From Metabacillus idriensis (GTDB taxonomy: Bacteria; Bacillota; Bacilli; Bacillales; Bacillaceae): a stretch of 64,000 bases of DNA. Numbering within the stretch: position 1 is the stretch's first letter; each line of letters starts with the position of its first letter. The notes under the pieces are model-generated. The model was not told the DNA's origin. It ran no database searches and saw only the letters and a list, made by a program, of their open reading frames with translations. Shown in pieces: positions 34,568 through 42,537 of the stretch. The position numbers and the translations under genes were made by a program. Location: positions 496,001 to 560,000 of the forward strand of contig NZ_WKKF01000002.1 in the NCBI RefSeq assembly GCF_009674765.1, given 5' to 3'.

Positions 34568-35374
34568 ATGCGCATCGGAGTTCTCGGCATCGATACTATA
34601 AATGAAACGAAGTCTATCACCCAGGCCATTACACAGTACGCCTCTGAAACGAACAGCGTAATAGAAGGACTTGAATGGCACACTGTTTTATCAGAACTGA
34701 AGGCAGAAACTCTGGAAAGCTGGGTTCGCTCTGTATCTGAAAAAACGATCATAGAGAACAAGGAAAGTTTTCTCAAAGTCATCGAAGCATATGACGCTGT
34801 CATCGTATTCGGCGGAAGCAAGAAGGCTGTCGACTTATTGTCTTTGGCACAAGTGAAGCTGCTCTTTCTCCCAATCTCTATTTTATCTGACAGCTCACTG
34901 GGATACGATACGGCTTTAAATGAAGTTGTAACAAATGTACTTAAGGTAAAAGATACAATCAGCTCTCTTTTATATATGAAGCAGAGAGTGTGCTGTGTTC
35001 AGCTCCCAGGAGAGGAACTGTCTGATTTAATGCGGGATGCGGCGTCAGCCGTTGATGGTGTTGTCGTAACAGGTGGAGAATCTGTGTGGATGCACGCTGC
35101 AGATTATCTCAAGAAAAAAGATCAAAAAGGAGTGACTTACTCTTTCTTGATTATTAACGAGTCCATCCGTCCAGAGCAGCTTGGGGCATTCTTGCAGCAG
35201 CAGATGGATCTTGATTTTAAAGAGCTTATCTTTGATGAATCCCAATGCATGAGCTCACGTCCGACTGCCGCTGACCGGATTATTGAAAAAAACCTGTCTC
35301 AGTCTGTATACGAATGGCTGAAAAGCACGGATGGGACAAGACAGCTGACAATCGAAAATAAAGAAGTAAAATGA
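34568..35374 (+). CDS. Degenerate phosphofructokinase-like protein
   Basis: The 268-residue protein follows the layout of ATP-dependent 6-phosphofructokinase: MRIGVLG start, YDAVIVFGGSKKA where GGDGS is expected (about 75-86), ILSDSSLGYDTALNEV where TIDNDI..GFDTALN is expected (about 105-120), and SSRPTAADRII (about 229-239) for GSPSAADRVL. The fold seems kept, but the catalytic Asp of GGDGS, the TIDND base and the SGGDAPG nucleotide loop are gone. It is also 50 residues shorter. It is therefore likely a pseudoenzyme that binds a sugar phosphate or regulates. It follows gntK by 207 bases. The start has AGAGGG. Confidence 0.72.
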   Translation: MRIGVLGIDTINETKSITQAITQYASETNSVIEGLEWHTVLSELKAETLESWVRSVSEKTIIENKESFLKVIEAYDAVIVFGGSKKAVDLLSLAQVKLLFLPISILSDSSLGYDTALNEVVTNVLKVKDTISSLLYMKQRVCCVQLPGEELSDLMRDAASAVDGVVVTGGESVWMHAADYLKKKDQKGVTYSFLIINESIRPEQLGAFLQQQMDLDFKELIFDESQCMSSRPTAADRIIEKNLSQSVYEWLKSTDGTRQLTIENKEVK

Positions 35375-35378
35375 AAAG

Positions 35379-35411
35379 AAGCCTGCAGCGGTCGAATGCT
35401 GCAGGCTTTTT
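35379..35411 (+). terminator. Terminator of the phosphofructokinase-like gene
   Basis: The stem AAGCCTGCAGC / GCTGCAGGCTT (8-base loop) is followed by TTTTA. Confidence 0.88.
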
Positions 35412-35512
35412 AGATAGAAAAAATAGCAGAAGCTGCTGTATTTCAGCTAATAAATGAGATGCTCCAATCCAAGTCAGCGGGGATGATAGCGAACCTCCGA
35501 GTCCATAGCATG

Positions 35513-35535
35513 CAAAAAAAACCGCCGAAGCGGTT
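35513..35535 (-). terminator. Terminator of the GNAT gene
   Basis: The stem AACCGC / GCGGTT (loop CGAA) has seven T residues following on the minus strand. It abuts the stop codon. Confidence 0.75.
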
Positions 35536-35973
35536 CTACAAAGGTTTTACCATCAATACGTTTAACCCTTTTGAAGGCAAATGAAAACGGTGATCCGTTT
35601 CTTTGAATCCCAGGTGCTGATAGTACTCAACATTCTTCACGCTCGTTGTGCACCAAAGCATGGCTGCATCAAGCTGAGTCAGTTTATTTTCAGCAAATAA
35701 AAGCAGCGTCTGCCCTCGGAGCTGATTGCGGTGCTCAGGATCGATTGCTAGTCCGCGGAGACGATAGACGTTTTTTTGTTTCATTTTTTCATGTGTTTCC
35801 TTGAAAAAAGAGGCGGTTCCAATCAACGTTTCTTCCTTGAAAGCACCAATGTGGAGCGTTTCTTCTTTTTTATCACGCGTATACCCGCATTCATCAATCG
35901 AATGGTCAGGCATAAGAACTTTTTGCCTTAAGGCGTATGTATGTTCTGCTTCAATTTGTTTTATTTCAAACAT
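35536..35973 (-). CDS. GNAT-family N-acetyltransferase
   Basis: The 145-residue protein has the GNAT order: an N-terminal EAEHTYALRQKVLMP strand-helix, the central IGTASFF strand, the acetyl-CoA loop RLRGLAIDPEHRNQLRGQTLL (with Q/N/x/x/G-like spacing), and the C-terminal VKNVEYYQHLGF motif. The acceptor is unknown. Another ATG at 36009 exists, but GAGGGA lies 6 bases before 35973, so the shorter form is preferred. It is a single gene between two terminators. Confidence 0.85.
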   Translation of the reverse strand: MFEIKQIEAEHTYALRQKVLMPDHSIDECGYTRDKKEETLHIGAFKEETLIGTASFFKETHEKMKQKNVYRLRGLAIDPEHRNQLRGQTLLLFAENKLTQLDAAMLWCTTSVKNVEYYQHLGFKETDHRFHLPSKGLNVLMVKPL

Positions 35974-36146
35974 GCAGTATCCCTCACTTTGATGTACAAG
36001 AAGTTTCATAGAATTAAGACGAAGGCAAGGTCAAAAAAGTTTCACATCAGACTCTGGCCTTATGGATAGAAAGACTTCAGGCCGTATCCCTCCCTCCCAT
36101 TCTACCTTATTCTTAGATTGATTAGAAGCAGGCAGCGAGCTAACTA

Positions 36147-36174
36147 TTGATGAGATTGCTAGAATCATTATAAT
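36147..36174 (+). promoter_or_regulatory. Promoter of the lysozyme-like gene
   Basis: -35 TTGATG (36147-36152), a 16-base spacer and -10 TATAAT (36169-36174). Confidence 0.7.
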
Positions 36175-36211
36175 GATAGATACAAGGGGAAAAGGGAACG
36201 GAGTATGAAAA

Positions 36212-36847
36212 ATGATAAGATTCCTTAAAAATAGTATAGGCTTTATTCTGGTTTTGTTTATTGCATTTTTTGTGCTGACCATTTTTTATTCAGCAGAAAA
36301 TAAACTGCCGGCTACCTATCCAAATGACGGATTTGAAAATGTAAAGAAGTATGAGCAGCTGATTACACAGGAGCTTGCAGAGTATCAGCTTGAAGAATAT
36401 ACGCCGCTTGTTCTTGCTCTGATGCAGCAGGAAAGCAAAGGAGTGGGCGGAGATCCCATGCAGGCCTCTGAATCTGCGGGGCTTCCGAGAAATACAATTG
36501 AAGATCCGGCTAAAAGCATTGAGCAGGGCGTTAACTATTTTCAAAAAAGCTTACAGTATGGAAAAGAACGAAATGTGGACGAGCTGACGGTCATTCAAGC
36601 TTATAATATGGGAATTGGCTACATTGATTTTATTGTGAAAAATGGCGGCAAACACAGCGAGGACCTTGCAAAAGAATTTTCGATGTTACAGGTCAAAAAG
36701 CAGCCTGATCTCTACAATTGCGGCGGAGATAAAGAGAACTTCCGCTATCCTTACTGCTATGGCGATTTTACTTACAGCACGAAGGTGCAGGAAAATGTGA
36801 ATACTCTGACTGAAACAGCATCTGCAAAAAAGAATGATCAAATGTAA
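36212..36847 (+). CDS. Lysozyme-like (CwlT N-terminal type) muramidase
   Basis: The 211-residue protein has an N-terminal transmembrane or signal helix (residues 9-26) and a lysozyme-like transglycosylase domain with ALMQQESKGVGGDPMQASES, whose Glu is the expected catalytic acid, and AYNMGIGYIDFIVKNGG later on. It should cleave the glycan strands of peptidoglycan outside the membrane. A Cys pair (LYNCGG and YPYCYG) occurs near the C-terminus. It is not next to conjugation genes, unlike CwlT itself, so it is probably a housekeeping paralogue such as YocA. It has its own promoter and terminator. Confidence 0.85.
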   Translation: MIRFLKNSIGFILVLFIAFFVLTIFYSAENKLPATYPNDGFENVKKYEQLITQELAEYQLEEYTPLVLALMQQESKGVGGDPMQASESAGLPRNTIEDPAKSIEQGVNYFQKSLQYGKERNVDELTVIQAYNMGIGYIDFIVKNGGKHSEDLAKEFSMLQVKKQPDLYNCGGDKENFRYPYCYGDFTYSTKVQENVNTLTETASAKKNDQM

Positions 36848-36849
36848 TC

Positions 36850-36886
36850 TTAAAGGGACTCAAAGCTTATGGGTCTCTTTTTTTTA
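36850..36886 (+). terminator. Terminator of the lysozyme-like gene
   Basis: The stem AGGGACTC / GGGTCTCT includes two G-U pairs and is followed by eight T residues. Confidence 0.75.
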
Positions 36887-37105
36887 GGCTGTTTTCGCAT
36901 AAATTGTTGTTTTTGATTATAAATGTTGTCCGTTCCTTTCCGCTGCAGGAACTTGCTTTCCGCGGTCCGGCTGGGAGCCTCCTCGGCATGCCTGCGGGGT
37001 CTCCCATTTCCCTCTATTTTCCCGCAGGAGTCAAGTTCCTGCAGCGTAGATCCACTTATGGTTTTAACATCTGGTCTAAAAGCAACAATATTTACGAAAA
37101 GAGCC
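36887..37105. repeat. Family A intergenic repeat, long form (copy 4)
   Basis: Inverted relative to copy 3. GGCTGTTTTCGCATAAATTG is at the left and AATATTTACGAAAAGAGCC at the right. The GC-rich insert has CAGGAACTTGCTTTCCGCGG and GCAGGAGTCAAGTTCCTGCA as its outer arms and GGGAGCCTCCTCGGC inside. Confidence 0.85.
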
Positions 37106-37134
37106 TTTTTTTAATATGCTAATGAAAAAAGACC

Positions 37135-37163
37135 TTGACGCTATTTGAAGAGAGAGGTATTAT
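37135..37163 (+). promoter_or_regulatory. Promoter of the 37.17 kb leader or small RNA
   Basis: -35 TTGACG (37135-37140), a 17-base spacer and -10 TATTAT (37158-37163) make one of the best promoter matches in the window. Confidence 0.78.
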
Positions 37164-37169
37164 AGAGAC

Positions 37170-37299
37170 AGTACTTTATCACTTAAAAGCATAAACGCTT
37201 AAAAGTGGAACAGAGAAGAGCCTAGCCGAGATAAAGTTTAGATCAGGGAGTATGCTAATGTCATTTAGATGACGGAGCATCCTCCCTTTTTAGTTTTTT
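37170..37299 (+). ncRNA. Candidate small RNA or attenuated 5' leader
   Basis: About 125 bases lie between a strong promoter and a strong intrinsic terminator and have no open frame of note. Two structured parts are visible: a CTT..AAGC / GCTT..AAG hairpin near 37190-37210, and the 3' hairpin GGGAGTATGCT / AGCATCCTCCC (37246-37286) with an inner GTCAT/ATGAC stem, followed by TTTTTAGTTTTTTA. It matches no riboswitch class I know. It may be a free small RNA or a termination-controlled leader of the DUF3231 gene 60 bases on. Confidence 0.55.
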
Positions 37300-37359
37300 A
37301 TACATAAGGAAATACTATTTTTAAAAAATGGGAAATATATGAATTGGAGGTGTTCACAA

Positions 37360-37887
37360 TGTTGAATGTAATTGAAACGATAAAAAATATGATTAAATTA
37401 ACGGCTGATGATGAACCAAAGGCGCCTCTGCATGTGGGAGAAGTAATGGCACTTTGGACATTATCGACTTTAATGGAAGAAGCCGTGGTGTTTTATGGTG
37501 TGTTTTTAAATACAACAACAGATACAGAACTGATTAGAAACGTCAGACGTGATTCAAAACCTTAAAGAGTTTTTAATAAAAGAGGGAATCCCGCTGCCGC
37601 CTACTTCAGAAGAGAAGCCGTTATCGAATCCAGGCAATGTTCCATACGGAGTGAGGTTTACTGACAATGAAATCGCTAATTTCCTGAGTGTGAAAACGGC
37701 AACCTATATAACCTTTTGCGGAACGGCACTCGCTCAGACTGTCCGGAACGATGTTGCCGTCATGTTTTTATCCTTTTTAACGGCTGTCATTCAATATAGT
37801 GTCAATTTAAAGAATTTGATGATTGAGAGAAGCTGGCTTAAGGTGCCGCCATATTTTCAGCCTCCTGGGCATCCGCAAGATACATAA
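37360..37887 (+). pseudogene. DUF3231-family gene, frameshifted
   Basis: From the ATG at 37360 (GGAGG at spacing 9) the frame reads MLNVIETIKNMIK, then DEPKAPLHVGEVMALWTLSTLMEEAVVFYGVFLN, then ends early at 37563. The next frame over, from about 37549, continues IQNLKEFLIKEGIPLPPTSEEKP, GNVPYGVRFTDNEIANFL and VRNDVAVMFLSFL to 37887. Joined, they form one typical ~175-residue DUF3231 protein, a family of unknown function common in spore formers. A single-base indel between about 37540 and 37560 explains the break. It is either a true pseudogene or a sequence error. Confidence 0.82.
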
Positions 37888-37894
37888 ATATCCC

Positions 37895-37934
37895 TGAAAA
37901 CTGTCTGAGGCATTCTTATCGGCAGTTTTTTTCG
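37895..37934 (+). terminator. Terminator of the DUF3231 gene
   Basis: The stem AAAACTGTC / GGCAGTTTT has a 14-base loop and is followed by TTTTC. Confidence 0.7.
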
Positions 37935-38011
37935 TATACCGTTCCTCTGCCATCCATCTTTTCGAATTTTCATCTTCCGGTATATACTGTTGATAGGAGG
38001 AGGGATGCTGC

Positions 38012-38929
38012 ATGAAGAAGGTCATTCTCAGCGTAAAAAATGTGGACAAGTCAATTGGTCAAAAACAGCTGCTCCATCAAATTTCCCTGGACGTATATGA
38101 AGGAGAAATATTCGGACTTCTGGGTCCCAATGGTTCAGGGAAAACGACATTAATCAGATCCATCCTAGGACTCGTTAAGATAGATTCCGGATTAATAACA
38201 ATCAATCAGCACTCGGTTCACAGAGAATTTGAAAAAGCGATTTCACATGCTGGAGCCATTGTTGAAAATCCAGAATTCTATCCCTTTATGACGGGTTATC
38301 AGAACCTATCGCACTTTGCCCATATGCACGGAGGCATCAGTAAAAAAAGGATTGATGATGTTGTCAGTCTTGTTCATATGGGAAATGCAATCCACGACAA
38401 AGTGGAAACTTACTCGCTTGGAATGAGACAGCGTCTTGGAATTGCACAGGCCATTTTACATAAACCTAAGCTTCTCATTCTGGATGAGCCGACAAACGGA
38501 CTGGATCCATCTGGGATCAGAGAGCTTAGAACCTATTTAAGAGAGCTATGTGAAAAAGAAAATGTTTCCGTTATTATTGCATCTCATCTTCTTAAAGAAG
38601 TAGAGGAACTTTGTACAAGAGCTGCCATTATTAGAAGAGGGCAGATCGCTGCAGTAAATGAGATTGGCAAGCAGAAGGATGAACTGCTTAAAGTGGGGTT
38701 TGAATTATCAGAGGGCAAACGCGCTATGCAAATATTAAAGCCCCAATACTCCGCAGTCATTCACAATAATGGAATCTCTCTTTTAATCAAGAAAGAGGAG
38801 ATTCCAAAAATCAATCAAATACTCGTGCAGGGAAAGATCGATGTCTATTCCATCCAGCCTTTTTATAAGTCATTGGAAGACTCCTTTATCGAGCTTACGG
38901 AGGAAATGTTCCATGATGAAATTAATTAA
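38012..38929 (+). CDS. ABC transporter ATP-binding protein, BcrA type
   Basis: The 305-residue ATPase has Walker A GPNGSGKTT, signature TYSLGMRQRLG, Walker B LLILDEPTNGLDPSG, the ASHLLKEVEEL switch and the C-terminal LEDSFIELTEE tail. Length and motif spacing are the same as in the ATPase at 567, so the two are paralogues. It energises the permease encoded by the overlapping next gene. GGAGGAGGG lies before the ATG. Bacitracin-type peptides are substrates of studied relatives; no sensor kinase and regulator pair is adjacent here. Confidence 0.93.
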   Translation: MKKVILSVKNVDKSIGQKQLLHQISLDVYEGEIFGLLGPNGSGKTTLIRSILGLVKIDSGLITINQHSVHREFEKAISHAGAIVENPEFYPFMTGYQNLSHFAHMHGGISKKRIDDVVSLVHMGNAIHDKVETYSLGMRQRLGIAQAILHKPKLLILDEPTNGLDPSGIRELRTYLRELCEKENVSVIIASHLLKEVEELCTRAAIIRRGQIAAVNEIGKQKDELLKVGFELSEGKRAMQILKPQYSAVIHNNGISLLIKKEEIPKINQILVQGKIDVYSIQPFYKSLEDSFIELTEEMFHDEIN

Positions 38930-39680
38930 AATCGAGCATATGAAACTGCTTTTTCAGAAAAGTTCAAGCGTCCTTTTTATTACACTTGCTGTGGTCAGCG
39001 TCTTTTTGGCAGTCATATCAAAACGAATGTTTTCCGGTGCAGGAACCAATGAATTTGTACTGGGATATGTATCACTGACTACAGGTTTTTTATTTGTTCT
39101 GCCTTTCTTTGCACTTGTGATTGCCGGGGCTATTGTAGCAAATGAATTTACGTGGGGCACAATTAAATTTCTGCTCATCCGTCCTGTAGTCCGCACGAAA
39201 ATTCTTCTGGCGAAATACATCACTTCTGTTTTGTTCGGATTGTACTTTTTACTTTTCTATTTTGCCCTGTCTGTTTTATTAGGACTAATTTTCTTTGGGA
39301 CAGCGGGCGAAACGTGGGAGTCAGAGTTAATAAAAAGCATCGGCCTGAATTATCTTACCGTATTCATTGAAATGATCATGATTTCGACATTTGCTTTTAT
39401 GATATCTGCTGTATTCAGAAACAGCTCTCTTGCTATAGGACTGTCGATGTTCATCACGTTTTCAGGAAAAACCTTCGTCCAGCTCCTTGCACACTACAAT
39501 TTGGAATGGGGAAAGTACATCCTGTTTGCCAATACAAGCCTTAAGCAGCATCTTGAAGGGAACAGGCCGTTATTTGAGGGGACAACAATGGGATTTTCCA
39601 TTGCTGTTTTGTGTATTTATTTATGCCTGTTTTTCGCAGCAGCATGGGCAGCTTTTACGAAGCGGGATGTGTCGATTTAA
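38913..39680 (+). CDS. ABC-2 type transporter permease
   Basis: The 255-residue protein has six transmembrane segments and the coupling segment ANEFTWGTIKFLLIRPVVRTKILLAKY, the same loop as in the permease at 1468. Two ATG codons stand in tandem at 38913 and 38916; GGAGG at 38900 suits either. The 17-base overlap with the ATPase gene indicates coupled expression. It lacks the large extracytoplasmic loop seen in the first permease, so the two systems probably differ in substrate. Confidence 0.9.
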   Translation: MMKLIKIEHMKLLFQKSSSVLFITLAVVSVFLAVISKRMFSGAGTNEFVLGYVSLTTGFLFVLPFFALVIAGAIVANEFTWGTIKFLLIRPVVRTKILLAKYITSVLFGLYFLLFYFALSVLLGLIFFGTAGETWESELIKSIGLNYLTVFIEMIMISTFAFMISAVFRNSSLAIGLSMFITFSGKTFVQLLAHYNLEWGKYILFANTSLKQHLEGNRPLFEGTTMGFSIAVLCIYLCLFFAAAWAAFTKRDVSI

Positions 39681-39695
39681 AGGAGATGGAACATT

Positions 39696-40652
39696 TTGAT
39701 TAAAACGATGGCAGTCGATCATAGCGGCAGCATCATTCACTCAGTCGATTTAAAGAATTTTTCACTTGATCCATATAAAATGGTCTGGCTTGATATTTAT
39801 CCTGAAAAAGATGAGGAAGGAAAAGTGCTAAAGGATCTTTTCAAATTTCATCCTTTAGCTATTGAAGACTGTTTTCATTTTCTGCAGAGGCCGAAGCTTG
39901 ACTATTATGACGGGTATCATTTTTTCGTTCTTCATTCTATTAATAAAGAAACGATGGAGGCCGAGGAAGTGGATGTTTTCCTGTCTGATAAGTATATTGT
40001 AACCTTTCATTTACATCAGTCGGAAGAAACAGAGCTTCTTTATGAAAAAATAAAGCAAGTAAATAATGTGAAATCTCTTACACCCAATTTTGTCTTTTAT
40101 GAATTGTTAGATAAACTGGTTGATTTCTATTTTCCATGTATAACGGAAATGGAAGAGACGCTGAATGCGCTTGAGAGCGGGGAATTCAGAATCAAGCAGA
40201 TTATGAAGCAGGTGTTTGAAACGCGTTCAGGCTTGCTTAAGTTAAAGCGGACCATCTATCCAATGAGAGATTTGCTTTACCGGCTATTAAATTCAGAAAG
40301 ACTGAATATCCCAAAGAGTGAAAGAACCTATTTCATGAATGTGTATGACCATCTGATAAAACTGTCCGAGCTGATTTCTGCCAATATGGATTTCACAGCT
40401 GAAATAAGGGAAAATTATATCTCGGTTAACTCTTATCGTGCAAATACGGTGATGATGACACTGACTGTCATTACAACTATTTTTATGCCGCTGACATTTA
40501 TAGCAGGGGTTTATGGCATGAATTTTGACAATATGCCAGAACTCAGATGGGAATACGGCTATTTTTATGTACTTGGAGGAATGGGCTTCCTAAGTTTCAT
40601 GATGTTTATTTGGTTTAAACGAAAAGGATGGTTTGATAAAGACCAAATATAG
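39696..40652 (+). CDS. corA: CorA-family magnesium/divalent cation channel
   Basis: The 318-residue protein has a long cytoplasmic helical N-terminal domain and two C-terminal transmembrane helices with the signature YGMN in GVYGMNFDNMP. It lets Mg2+ (or Co2+/Ni2+) down its gradient. Its form is close to YfjQ of B. subtilis. The start is TTG at 39696, with AAAGGAGATGG before it. The 15-base gap from the ABC permease suggests that it may be cotranscribed with that exporter, though the functional link is unclear. Confidence 0.93.
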   Translation: MIKTMAVDHSGSIIHSVDLKNFSLDPYKMVWLDIYPEKDEEGKVLKDLFKFHPLAIEDCFHFLQRPKLDYYDGYHFFVLHSINKETMEAEEVDVFLSDKYIVTFHLHQSEETELLYEKIKQVNNVKSLTPNFVFYELLDKLVDFYFPCITEMEETLNALESGEFRIKQIMKQVFETRSGLLKLKRTIYPMRDLLYRLLNSERLNIPKSERTYFMNVYDHLIKLSELISANMDFTAEIRENYISVNSYRANTVMMTLTVITTIFMPLTFIAGVYGMNFDNMPELRWEYGYFYVLGGMGFLSFMMFIWFKRKGWFDKDQI

Positions 40653-40659
40653 AAGAGTA

Positions 40660-40693
40660 CCTGACTGTTCCTGCAGTCAGGCATTTACTTTTT
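40660..40693 (+). terminator. Terminator of corA
   Basis: The stem CCTGACTG / CAGTCAGG (6-base loop) is followed by CATTTACTTTTTT, with the T run slightly displaced. Confidence 0.65.
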
Positions 40694-40720
40694 TAAAACC
40701 GTTTATACACGGCTGAAATG

Positions 40721-41587
40721 CTATCTAAGCCCTTCACCGATGAAGTTGAAGGTGAAAATCAGGAATGTCAGGGCAAGTGCCGGAAAAAATGGAATCCAGA
40801 AGCCTCTTAATATATCAGATCTTGCCATCCCAAGAAGAGTTGACCAATTCAGGCTTGTATTTTGCAGTTCACCGTATCCATAGTTCGTCTGAACAAAAAC
40901 CTGTGTGACAAAGATAGATAGAATCCCGAGCTGTCCAAGTAAAAGGGCCACTTTTCCGAGGTCCATAAAAAATTGGACGATCAGCTCCGGCAATAAATTC
41001 GGAAGGTAATAGCGAGTGAAAAGACCTAATGGTTTATTGCCGACAGTCACTCCTGCTTCTACAAATTGAGAATGCGAAAGGCTGCTCATTGATTGCTGAA
41101 TGATAAACGCAACTTTGCCGACATCAGTCAGCGAGAGAAAGAGAATGATCCAGATGACGCGATTAGGGCTGAAGGTAAACATGGGCATCGTAATAAAAAG
41201 AATGGCTGCAAAAATTAAGGGAAGACTTGCAGCAAAACCGTTTAAGCCGTATATCAGCAGCCTGAACGGACTTTTTTTACTGGAACCTAAAAAAACAAGC
41301 ACAATGGCGGCAAGATAACGTATGACTGTAATGCTGAAAATAAGGAGCAGTGTGTCTTTTGCTCCCATGATAATGAGGCTGACGATGTCTCTCCCGTCAT
41401 CATCCGTTCCAAAAGGATGATGCAGTGAGGGAGGGAAAGGCGCCCGTTCATAGGTCGTGCTGTTTATAAAAACCATTCGCTGTTCTTTGGTCCCTTCCTG
41501 CACATTTGGGAAAAGAGGGCCAACCAGAGAAATCATGATAATGACAGCAAGCATAATGGTTCCGACCAACAATGTCTTATTTCTCAT
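40721..41587 (-). CDS. Oligopeptide/nickel-type ABC permease, DppC-like
   Basis: The 288-residue protein opens with a DppC-type N-terminus (helix, then HPFGTDDDGRDIVSLIIMGAKDTLLL) and has five or six transmembrane segments with the coupling loop HSQFVEAGVTVGNKPLGLFTRYYLPNLLP. Such subunits import peptides, nickel or opines with a partner permease, two ATPases and a binding protein. Here only the permease partner is adjacent, overlapping by 4 bases. Its sequence is rather divergent from typical DppC, so the substrate is open. Confidence 0.85.
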   Translation of the reverse strand: MRNKTLLVGTIMLAVIIMISLVGPLFPNVQEGTKEQRMVFINSTTYERAPFPPSLHHPFGTDDDGRDIVSLIIMGAKDTLLLIFSITVIRYLAAIVLVFLGSSKKSPFRLLIYGLNGFAASLPLIFAAILFITMPMFTFSPNRVIWIILFLSLTDVGKVAFIIQQSMSSLSHSQFVEAGVTVGNKPLGLFTRYYLPNLLPELIVQFFMDLGKVALLLGQLGILSIFVTQVFVQTNYGYGELQNTSLNWSTLLGMARSDILRGFWIPFFPALALTFLIFTFNFIGEGLR

Positions 41588-42516
41588 ACCCCTCCCTCCC
41601 TAGGATCTATCATTCTTTTAATAAGTAAGCTCGTGATTTGAACAATAAGCACGAGCAGCATGAAAGAAGTGCCAAATGCAATAATGACGTTTGGCTCGAT
41701 TGCTGTGTTCAAGCCAACACTTAAGACAGGCATTACATTAAACGCTTCGAATAGACGGTATGCTGCCCCTTTGTAATCAAGCAGATATTCCACAATTAAT
41801 AAATTGGAAAGAATATAGATCATCATGGAGCCGGCATGATTTAAGATTGGAACTGCACTGTTTTTAAGAACATGCTTAAATGTGATAAAAGCTTGCGGCA
41901 ATCCCTTTGAATGGGCTACCATAATATATTGCTTGTCTGATTGTTCCTGAAAGGATGCAGCAGTAATGCGGCTTATGTACAGGGCAGGGTATATGGAAAC
42001 CAGCAGAGCGGGATACAAAAAACTGTACCAGTTATCGTGTCCAAATAGATCGACATAGTCCTTAAAATAGATGATGAGAACCCATTGCAGACAGAGAAAC
42101 AGAAAGAAATCAGGAATGGCCTGCAGCACCCATGTGAATCCTTTTCCAAAAATCATTCCGAGCGGACTGGGGTGCGATGCATCATATACTCCTTTCAGGA
42201 TTCCGAAAATTGAGCTCAGGAGGAAAGCAGTCATAATGATTTTTATGCTTCTTGAAAAGTACAGTTTCATTTCTTCTTCTACAGGGCGTTCATATTTTGT
42301 CAGTCCAAGGCTTTTATCCTGATAAAGGCCGCTGAAAAAAGATGTTATGTTTTCTTGATAGACAGACCATGAAAACTGAAAGTCATATATGACTGTCTGT
42401 GCTCTGCCCTCAGCTCTTATTTCAACATCTCTGGGGAAAAGAACGACTAGAATGAGAGATAGAACAATTAAGAGAAATAGTAAAATGTGCTTGCTGATTT
42501 CTACGGCAGATTTCAT
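41584..42516 (-). CDS. Oligopeptide/nickel-type ABC permease, DppB-like
   Basis: The 310-residue protein has an N-terminal helix, a ~100-residue outer loop and five more transmembrane segments, with the coupling segment QYIMVAHSKGLPQAFITFKHVLKNSAVPIL. Its last codon overlaps the next start (ATGA). The ATG at 42516 with GAGG upstream is chosen; a longer frame reaching 42663 runs through a family B repeat. The binding protein and ATPases of the usual five-gene set are missing from this neighbourhood. Confidence 0.85.
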   Translation of the reverse strand: MKSAVEISKHILLFLLIVLSLILVVLFPRDVEIRAEGRAQTVIYDFQFSWSVYQENITSFFSGLYQDKSLGLTKYERPVEEEMKLYFSRSIKIIMTAFLLSSIFGILKGVYDASHPSPLGMIFGKGFTWVLQAIPDFFLFLCLQWVLIIYFKDYVDLFGHDNWYSFLYPALLVSIYPALYISRITAASFQEQSDKQYIMVAHSKGLPQAFITFKHVLKNSAVPILNHAGSMMIYILSNLLIVEYLLDYKGAAYRLFEAFNVMPVLSVGLNTAIEPNVIIAFGTSFMLLVLIVQITSLLIKRMIDPREGGV

Positions 42517-42537
42517 GTGAAAACCTCGCATTTTTTT

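Noticed and set aside
36212-36847. Prophage or conjugative-element origin for the lysozyme-like gene
   Set aside because: No phage, relaxase, integrase or holin genes lie nearby, and it has its own promoter and terminator.
37170-37299. T-box or M-box riboswitch reading of the leader, suggested by GTGGAAC and the nearby corA
   Set aside because: The T-box core GGGTGGNACCGCG and the M-box conserved blocks are absent; corA lies 2.4 kb away in another unit.
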